Positions 34,081 to 39,820 of a stretch of 39,820 bases of DNA are shown here, piece after piece. The stretch covers positions 1 through 39,820 of the forward strand of contig CANDBT010000040.1 in the NCBI GenBank assembly GCA_947383005.1. The letters are read 5' to 3'. Under the pieces are notes generated by a model that did not search any database, had not been told where the DNA came from, and saw only the letters and a program-made list of their open reading frames with translations. The first letter of the stretch is position 1. Each line of letters starts with the position of its first letter. Made by a program: the position numbers and the translations under genes. Origin of the DNA: an uncultured bacterium. Its GTDB lineage: Bacteria > Bacillota > Clostridia > Lachnospirales > Lachnospiraceae.

Positions 34081-35025
34081 ATGGACTACAACACATTTTT
34101 AACAATGATCACACAAAGCTTACAGCAAAAGCTTGGCAGCAATTACGTATTAGCCATCCATCCCGTCCCTAAAAACAATGGAGTTATCCTGGACGGCTTG
34201 ACTGTCCAATCTCCCACTTCTCATCTGACACCGACAATTTATTTAAACCCCTACTACGAACAATTCCAGGATGGCTTGACATCAGATGAAATCATCTCCG
34301 ATATCCTGGATCTGCTTTTAGCCAATCCTCTATGTTCTTCTCTCAATGAAACCGATCTCACCGACTTTTCTCAAATGAAACCGCGGATTATGATGCGGCT
34401 CATCCATGCCGATTCCAACATCAAATTGCTTTCCGAGATACCCTACATTCCCTGTCTGGATTTAGCCGTCATTTTCTATCTGTTCCTGGACCGCAACGCT
34501 GCCGGTCAGATGACCACACTTATACACAACGAATACCTGGAATACTGGCAGATAAGCAAAAAAGAACTTTTTCGCCTGGCCTTAAGCAATACCCCCAAAG
34601 CCTTCCCCCCCAAAATCACCGATATTGCCGATGTAATGAAAGATATCGCCCGGCATAACCTGGGAGATGCCTATAATGAAAAGGCTTTAGATGAACTTCT
34701 GCAGGAGGAAACCAATATTTCTCCTCTATATGTGCTTTCCAATCAGTCCGCTATTTACGGCGCCTGCTGCATTCTCTATCAAAACTTATTAAAAAACTTC
34801 GCAGACTGCCTGGAAAAGGATCTAATCATCCTTCCCTCCAGTATCCACGAAGTTCTTCTTGCTCCTTACGAAAAGGAAATTTCCTATCAAGATCTCAATT
34901 CTTTAGTGGACAACATCAACCGCTGTGAAGTACCCACGGAAGATCAGCTTTCCAACCACGTTTACCTCTATCTTCGGGAAACCGATCAAATCATTATTCC
35001 CTCCGACGATTACCAACCTGTTTAG
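34081..35025 (+). CDS. DUF5688-family protein
   Basis: 314 residues, soluble, no signal peptide. The N-terminal MDYNTFLTMITQSLQQKLG, the PTIYLNPYYEQFQDGLTSDEIISDIL segment and PYIPCLDLAVIFYLFLD are the pattern of DUF5688, a family common in Lachnospiraceae and often present in many copies per genome; no function is established. AGGAGGT is well placed before the ATG. Its last four bases overlap the feoB stop codon on the opposite strand (TTTAG/CTAAA), with no terminator between the convergent genes. Confidence 0.85.
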   Translation: MDYNTFLTMITQSLQQKLGSNYVLAIHPVPKNNGVILDGLTVQSPTSHLTPTIYLNPYYEQFQDGLTSDEIISDILDLLLANPLCSSLNETDLTDFSQMKPRIMMRLIHADSNIKLLSEIPYIPCLDLAVIFYLFLDRNAAGQMTTLIHNEYLEYWQISKKELFRLALSNTPKAFPPKITDIADVMKDIARHNLGDAYNEKALDELLQEETNISPLYVLSNQSAIYGACCILYQNLLKNFADCLEKDLIILPSSIHEVLLAPYEKEISYQDLNSLVDNINRCEVPTEDQLSNHVYLYLRETDQIIIPSDDYQPV

Positions 35026-37061
35026 CACAACCTGCTCCCTATTTGAAATACTGCCACGGCGGCTATCCATGCGGCTAAAATCTGAAGAGCCATCATACCT
35101 ATGGTAAATTTCCATGATCTGGTCTCACGTCGGATAGTCCCGATAGCTGCCACACAAGGAGTGTATAAAAGACAAAATACCATCAAAGCATAAGCATTGG
35201 CTCCGCCAAAACCTATGGGAATCAAGCTGGCGTAAAGCTCTGCCATTCCTGCTGCCGAATTGATATTGCTGATTCCGAACAAGACGGAAAAACTGGACAC
35301 TACCACCTCTTTTGCCGAAAGGCCGGAAATCAGCGCTACCGCCACTTGCCAAAAACCCAAGCCGGCCGGCGCCAACACAGGCGACAGTATCCTGCCGAAT
35401 ATAGCGGCAAAGCTCCCCGTTACCTCAGTAACATAGCCGGACGGACCAAAATTCAATACAAACCAGAGTACAATAGATGCCACAAAAATGGTGGTTCCCG
35501 CTTTGGATAAATAATCCTTTACTTTATCCCACACATAAATAGCTACCGTACGGGCATTGGGCGCCTTATATTCAGGCAATTCAATTAACAGTGCATCCTC
35601 CATATTCTGAGACGCCTCCTGCCCCCCGGCCGTCTTCCGGCCCAGATACCATTTATCAAATAAATTAACCCCGAAAGCCAAAAGAATCGCTGTTCCCATT
35701 CCAATCAGGTACAAAGAATAGGCGGCCAGCAATGCGTGTTCGGCAAAGAACAAATCGGCAAACAACACATAAATCGGCAGACGCGCCGAGCAGGACATAA
35801 AGGGGGTAATCAATATCGTCCTTCTCCGATCCCGCTCGCTTGGCAATGCACGGGAAGCCATTACTGCCGGAACCGTGCAGCCAAATCCCAACAACATAGG
35901 CAGGAAAGCCTTTCCTGATAAACCGACCCGTCCCATAATCTCATTCATCACATAAGCCACCCGTGCCATATAACCACTATCTTCCAAAAAAGCCAGTGCC
36001 AAAAACAAGATAAAAATATTGGGCAAAAAAGTTAGAATTCCTCCCACTCCGGCAACAATCCCGTCCACCACAAGCGAAATCATCCCCGGCGAAGCATGAA
36101 TATAAAGCAAAAAGCCGGATACCATAGCGGAGAACCAATCCACCCCCACTTCAAAATATCCTTTTAAAAAATCACCCACTGTAAAAGTCAGGAAAAACAC
36201 CACAGCCATAATCCCTAAAAACCAAAAGAATCCTCCTACCGGATGGGTCAGCCAGCGGTCTATCTTGTCGGTAAACGCCGCTCTCTCCTGTTTGTTAAAC
36301 AAGCACTCTTCAATAATCTCCTCAATATAATCATATTTTTCATTAATAATTTTTTTCTCAAAACCGGATTCCACAATAAAATCCACATCTACCGGGTGGT
36401 CGTTCTTCACTTCGGAATCCTTTTCCAAAAGCTTGACTGCATGCCAGCGCATATTATCCATATCGCCGTACTTGGCACGCAAAATATTCTCGATTTGTCT
36501 TATCCTGCCTTCGATATCCTCATCATACCGGACTACAACACCTTGAGGTTCTTCTTCGTAATGATGGACTACCGCATGCAGCAGCACATCCAAGCCGGTT
36601 CTTTTCCTGGCCGACACCGGCACCACGGGAATATGTCCCAGCATTTCCGGAAGGCGGTGCAGGTCAATCTCCATTCCCCGTTCTTCCACAATATCCATCA
36701 TATTCAGAGCCAGGATAACCGGCTTCTTTAGCTCTAAAAGCTGCAGCGTCAAATACAGGTTCCGCTCTAAAGACGATGCATCCGCCACGTTGATAATCAC
36801 ATCAACCTCGCCTTCCTCAATACATCGGCGAGTCACAATTTCCTCAATCGTATATGAAGTCAGGCTGTATATCCCCGGTAAATCAATAACACGAATCGGC
36901 CTGCCTTTATAGCTGGTTCGCCCTTCTACCCGCTCCACAGTAACACCGGGCCAATTCGCCACTTTTAGACTGGAACCGGTAAATGCATTGAATAGCGTAG
37001 TCTTTCCGCAATTGGGATTGCCTACAAACCCTACGCAAATTTCTTTTCCCTTATCTGCCAT
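35022..37061 (-). CDS. feoB: Ferrous iron transport protein B
   Basis: 679 residues. N-terminal G domain with G1 GNPNCGKT (14-21), G3 DLPG, G4 NMMD, then a GDI-like spacer, and a polytopic membrane part (about 285-679) with the two Gate regions; GFGCTVPAVMASRAL carries the conserved permeation-path cysteine. It imports Fe(II) across the cytoplasmic membrane. ATG 37061 (GGGAGGTG six bases upstream) overlaps the feoA stop by 11 bases, so translation is coupled. Confidence 0.96.
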   Translation of the reverse strand: MADKGKEICVGFVGNPNCGKTTLFNAFTGSSLKVANWPGVTVERVEGRTSYKGRPIRVIDLPGIYSLTSYTIEEIVTRRCIEEGEVDVIINVADASSLERNLYLTLQLLELKKPVILALNMMDIVEERGMEIDLHRLPEMLGHIPVVPVSARKRTGLDVLLHAVVHHYEEEPQGVVVRYDEDIEGRIRQIENILRAKYGDMDNMRWHAVKLLEKDSEVKNDHPVDVDFIVESGFEKKIINEKYDYIEEIIEECLFNKQERAAFTDKIDRWLTHPVGGFFWFLGIMAVVFFLTFTVGDFLKGYFEVGVDWFSAMVSGFLLYIHASPGMISLVVDGIVAGVGGILTFLPNIFILFLALAFLEDSGYMARVAYVMNEIMGRVGLSGKAFLPMLLGFGCTVPAVMASRALPSERDRRRTILITPFMSCSARLPIYVLFADLFFAEHALLAAYSLYLIGMGTAILLAFGVNLFDKWYLGRKTAGGQEASQNMEDALLIELPEYKAPNARTVAIYVWDKVKDYLSKAGTTIFVASIVLWFVLNFGPSGYVTEVTGSFAAIFGRILSPVLAPAGLGFWQVAVALISGLSAKEVVVSSFSVLFGISNINSAAGMAELYASLIPIGFGGANAYALMVFCLLYTPCVAAIGTIRRETRSWKFTIGMMALQILAAWIAAVAVFQIGSRLC

Positions 37062-37326
37062 GGATGGCCACCTCCCTTTTCCCTGCCTTGCCATGGCTGC
37101 CGTTTATATCCTCCCGGATAAATATACCATCACTAATCCGTTTTCCTACCGCCAAACGGGTCCCCCGTATCTTAAAAATCACCGATCCGCTGCCCTTTTT
37201 ATTCAGAATAGCCACCGGCGTCATCTCATTCACCCCCAAAGCCGCCAAACGGCGGCTGATGGCTTCCTCTACGGCCACATGCTCTACCAGATAAGTTTTT
37301 CCTACCTCACCCTCGTTTAATTTCAT
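37051..37326 (-). CDS. feoA: Ferrous iron transport protein A
   Basis: 91 residues with an SH3-like fold: MKLNEGEVGKTYLVEHV at the start, RRLAALGVNEMTPVAILNKKG, then VIFKIRGTRLAVGKRISDGIFI, typical FeoA. It is a small cytosolic partner of FeoB. ATG 37326 is chosen because AGGAGG lies seven bases upstream; the frame is open for nine more codons. Confidence 0.94.
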   Translation of the reverse strand: MKLNEGEVGKTYLVEHVAVEEAISRRLAALGVNEMTPVAILNKKGSGSVIFKIRGTRLAVGKRISDGIFIREDINGSHGKAGKREVAIHGR

Positions 37327-37408
37327 CACGGATGCCTCCTTTTTGACAAACACGCATTGCCGTCATCTATCTCTGCGTATTTGAACTATCAACTATCCAT
37401 CGATGAAA

Positions 37409-37437
37409 ACTATACTCTTATTGAGAATATTTGTCAA
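37409..37437 (-). promoter_or_regulatory. Promoter of feoAB
   Basis: Minus strand TTGACA (37432-37437), 17 bases, TATAGT (37409-37414). It begins only 11 bases after the uvrB stop codon, giving feoAB its own start. Confidence 0.8.
37422..37436. promoter_or_regulatory. Putative Fur box in the feoAB promoter
   Basis: TGAGAAT-A-TTTGTCA matches the 7-1-7 Fur consensus (TGATAAT-N-ATTATCA) at 11 of 14 positions and overlaps the -35 box and spacer. Iron repression of feoAB by Fur is common; the call rests on this match. Confidence 0.55.
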
Positions 37438-37448
37438 TAATACCCGTC

Positions 37449-39437
37449 TTATGTCTCCAATTCCCACAACATCTTTTTGATCTGAAGCATCCGGTCCCTC
37501 AGAAGCGCAGCCTCCTCAAAGTTTAATTCTGCCGCTGCCTGATTCATTTTCTTCTGCAGTTCCTTGGCCAACTTGCCTAGTTCCTTTGCATCCATAGATT
37601 CCGGATCTTTTTCCAATTTCCCTGGCACAGCCTGAGCCGCTTTTGAGATAGCGATCAGATCGCGGACAGCTTTTTTAATCGTTGTAGGGGTAATCCCATG
37701 TTCCTCATTGTATTTCTGCTGGATCTGCCGACGCCGGTTCGTCTCTTCAATAGCTGTCCGCATAGAATCCGTTATCGTATCCGCATACATAATTACATGT
37801 CCGTCTGCATTTCTTGCCGCTCTCCCGATGGTTTGAATCAGGGAAGTTTCCGAACGCAGGAATCCTTCCTTATCCGCATCCAGTATAGCCACCAAAGTAA
37901 TCTCCGGGATATCCAGACCTTCACGCAGCAGATTAATCCCTACCAGCACGTCGAATACATCCATTCGCATATCCCGGATGATTTCCGCCCGTTCCAAAGT
38001 ATCAATATCCGAATGGAGATACTTAACCCGGATTCCCACATCACGCATATAATCCGTCAAATCTTCAGCCATCCGCTTTGTCAATGTAGTTATCAGCACT
38101 TTATTATGCCCTGCCGTCTCCTTATTGACCTCCGATACCAAATCGTCAATCTGCCCTTCCACCGGCCGCACAGAAATCTCTGGATCCAAAAGCCCTGTAG
38201 GCCGAATAATCTGTTCCACCCTCATAAGCTCATGTTCTGCCTCATATTGATTGGGTGTGGCGGATACAAACATCATCTGATCGATTTTACTCTCAAATTC
38301 CCCAAAATTCAAAGGACGGTTATCCAGCGCCGACGGCAGGCGAAAACCAAAATCCACCAAAGTCTGCTTCCGGGAACGATCCCCAGCATACATTCCCCGC
38401 ACCTGCGGCAAGGTAATATGTGACTCGTCAATAATTATCAAAAATTCATCCGGAAAATAATCAATCAAAGTCCACGGCGGTTCTCCCGGCTTTCCAAATG
38501 TCAAATGGCGGGAATAATTTTCAATACCGGAACAAAAACCGGTTTCCCTCATCATCTCCACATCAAAATTGGTTCTCTCTGCAATTCGCTGAGCTTCCAA
38601 TAGCTTATCTTCGCTTTTAAAATACCCAACCTGCTGCTTCATCTCCTCCAGAATATTTTCTGTCGCAGCCATCAGTTTATCCTTAGGTACTACATAATGA
38701 GACGCAGGGAAAATCGCCAAATGACCCAACTGCAGCTTTGGTTCTCCACTCAATCCGTCAATTTCCGTGATCCGATCTACCTCGTCTCCAAAAAACTCAA
38801 TCCGATAGGCTTCGCTGCCCGAATAGGCCGGATATACTTCTATCACATCACCTCGTACCCGAAAAGTTCCTCGATGAAAATCCATATCATTACGAGTGTA
38901 CTGAATATCTACTAATTTATGGATGATTTCATCCCGATCCCGCACCATCCCCGGCCGCAGGGAGATCACCATCTCCTTATAATCAATCGGACTCCCCAAT
39001 CCGTAAATGCAGGATACGGAAGCTACAATAATCACATCCTTCCGCTCCGATAATGCCGCCGTGGCGGAATGGCGCAGCTTGTCGATCTCGTCGTTGATGG
39101 CGGAATCTTTCTCGATGTAGGTGTCCGTGGAGGGGACGTAGGCTTCAGGTTGGTAGTAGTCGTAATAGGACACAAAATACTCCACTGCATTCTCCGGGAA
39201 CATCTCCTTGAATTCTCCGTAGAGCTGCGCCGCAAGCGTCTTGTTGTGGGCGATGACCAGCGTCGGCTTCTGCAATTCCTGAATGACATTCGCCATCGTA
39301 AATGTCTTGCCGGAACCCGTAACCCCTAGTAAAGTCTGGAATTGATTGCCCTCCTTGAAGCCTTTGACCAGCTCGGCGATGGCCTGCGGCTGGTCGCCTG
39401 TGGGCTTGTAGGGGGCTTGTAATTTGAACTCTGGCAT
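37449..39437 (-). CDS. uvrB: Excinuclease ABC subunit B
   Basis: 662 residues, full length. Walker [11 protein letters not shown] (about 38-47), the damage-probing beta-hairpin [12 protein letters not shown] (about 92-103), DESH helicase motif, motif [11 protein letters not shown], and a C-terminal UVR motif (about 620-655) that binds UvrA/UvrC. It verifies lesions in nucleotide excision repair. GGAGG lies upstream of the ATG. uvrA is not in the window (it may lie upstream or elsewhere). Confidence 0.98.
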   Translation of the reverse strand: MPEFKLQAPYKPTGDQPQAIAELVKGFKEGNQFQTLLGVTGSGKTFTMANVIQELQKPTLVIAHNKTLAAQLYGEFKEMFPENAVEYFVSYYDYYQPEAYVPSTDTYIEKDSAINDEIDKLRHSATAALSERKDVIIVASVSCIYGLGSPIDYKEMVISLRPGMVRDRDEIIHKLVDIQYTRNDMDFHRGTFRVRGDVIEVYPAYSGSEAYRIEFFGDEVDRITEIDGLSGEPKLQLGHLAIFPASHYVVPKDKLMAATENILEEMKQQVGYFKSEDKLLEAQRIAERTNFDVEMMRETGFCSGIENYSRHLTFGKPGEPPWTLIDYFPDEFLIIIDESHITLPQVRGMYAGDRSRKQTLVDFGFRLPSALDNRPLNFGEFESKIDQMMFVSATPNQYEAEHELMRVEQIIRPTGLLDPEISVRPVEGQIDDLVSEVNKETAGHNKVLITTLTKRMAEDLTDYMRDVGIRVKYLHSDIDTLERAEIIRDMRMDVFDVLVGINLLREGLDIPEITLVAILDADKEGFLRSETSLIQTIGRAARNADGHVIMYADTITDSMRTAIEETNRRRQIQQKYNEEHGITPTTIKKAVRDLIAISKAAQAVPGKLEKDPESMDAKELGKLAKELQKKMNQAAAELNFEEAALLRDRMLQIKKMLWELET

Positions 39438-39656
39438 ATGAAAACCTCCAATTTGTGACCGAAAAAAGTTTGCTTATTCGCCCGAAATTCGTGTAATTTG
39501 ATTTTCGATTCGTGTAAAATGGGCTTGCAAAGCTGGCGAATAAGCGTTAAAATAGCAATTACACGAATGCAGGTCACAAAACCGTATTTTTAAAACGTAA
39601 CAACACTGAATAACACCAGCCAGTACAGATAGTATTATCCAGTCATTTGGTTTTTC

Positions 39657-39665
39657 ATTATAACA
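39657..39665 (-). promoter_or_regulatory. Extended -10 promoter of uvrB
   Basis: Minus strand TGTTATAAT, an extended -10 (TG-N-TATAAT). A weak -35 TGTACT lies 17 bases upstream. The transcript would carry a leader of about 210 bases including the repeat cluster. Confidence 0.5.
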
Positions 39666-39680
39666 CATAAGTCAAAAAAA

Positions 39681-39718
39681 GTACAGACCAAAATCGAACT
39701 TTTGTTCTGTGCTTTTTT
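39681..39718. terminator. Bidirectional terminator upstream of uvrB
   Basis: GTACAGACCAAAA (39681-39693) pairs with TTTTGTTCTGTGC (39700-39712) with two mismatches, with seven A on the left (minus-strand T-run) and TTTTTT on the right. On the minus strand it ends the gene whose stop is at 39750. Confidence 0.7.
39695..39708. promoter_or_regulatory. Candidate LexA (SOS) box
   Basis: CGAACTTTTGTTCT matches the Gram-positive LexA/DinR box CGAAC-N4-GTTCG at 9 of 10 fixed positions. It lies inside the terminator hairpin, about 33 bases upstream of the uvrB -10. uvrB is a classic LexA target in Bacillus. Confidence 0.45.
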
Positions 39719-39749
39719 CATGCGATTTGATTATGCCAGTATCTTATTT

Positions 39750-39820
39750 TCATGCAAGAAACTCTCTGATTTGTTCTATATAATTATCCTCTGAAAAATC
39801 TGTACCGTTTTCACTTTCCT
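39750..39820 (-). CDS. C-terminal end of an unidentified protein (cut by window edge)
   Basis: The minus-strand frame entering from the right reads ESENGTDFSEDNYIEQIREFLA and stops at TGA (39750-39752), about 32 bases before a terminator. Only 23 codons are visible, acidic and probably helical; the family cannot be told. Confidence 0.5.
   Translation of the reverse strand, partial: ESENGTDFSEDNYIEQIREFLA

Larger units (their letters stand above)
39438..39749. other. uvrB upstream region with interdigitated inverted repeats
   Basis: No gene. Between about 39450 and 39580 three inverted-repeat pairs are interleaved: TTTGTGACC/GGTCACAAA (outermost), GCTTATTCGCC/GGCGAATAAGC and ATTCGTGTAATT/AATTACACGAAT. 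Further upstream are the uvrB promoter, a LexA-like box and a terminator. Confidence 0.6.

Overview
The window looks like a chromosomal segment of an anaerobic gut-type Firmicute, most likely Lachnospiraceae/Clostridium cluster XIVa. The evidence is a CIRCE/HrcA operator, strong AGGAGG ribosome sites, a T-box leader on an aspS-gatCAB operon, an archaeal-type AspRS feeding tRNA-dependent Asn/Gln formation, Firmicute 3D-domain cell-wall proteins, a DUF5688 protein and a lone PTS_EIIC_2-type permease. The species call is inference. Most of the window is ordinary core genome, transcribed mainly from the minus strand.

Layout. 1-290: a HrcA-controlled leftward promoter (its operon lies outside the window) back-to-back with the promoter of the first of two secreted 3D-domain proteins (293-958, 1362-2120). 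2466-7033 minus: a YfhO-family multi-spanning membrane protein with a repetitive acidic tail, then argH. 7340-9290: an AT-rich decayed island with a GNAT pseudogene, an orphan TOPRIM/RloB-like protein and a possible decayed partner ORF. 9291-11493: an aspartate aminotransferase and a divergent unknown gene. 11599-16925 minus: promoter, T-box, aspS, gatC, gatA, gatB. 16992-19876: HAD phosphatase, MntP and a PTS-like EIIC. 19996-25598 minus: a PucR/CdaR-type regulator, ftsE, ftsX, an EnvC/PcsB-like M23 hydrolase and an S41 protease, a cell-division peptidoglycan-hydrolysis module. 25910-28801 minus: a UgpC/MsmX-type ABC ATPase, a methyltransferase and CvfB. 29549-30879 minus: kduI and a YhcH-family protein. 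31174-35025: a large exported unknown protein and a DUF5688 protein. 35022-39437 minus: Fur-like box, feoA, feoB and uvrB. The right edge holds the last codons of another minus-strand gene.

The feature that ordinary gene calling misses is a dense population of short non-autonomous palindromic elements in the intergenic spaces. Three element families and one nested module can be read. Family A (~150 bp, ends GTAACAGTTCAGAC) has exact 8-bp target duplications at two sites and looks like an IS66-type MITE. Family B (193 bp, ends GTTACTGTTCAC) also has an exact 8-bp duplication. Family C (~212 bp) is bounded by TA and has two near-identical copies in inverted orientation flanking 7.6 kb that includes ftsEX. 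Module D is a cruciform whose arms change in a base-pair-preserving way; it occurs alone twice and nested inside B and C. These elements sit at operon ends, between the M23 and S41 genes, and in the read-through leader of aspS.
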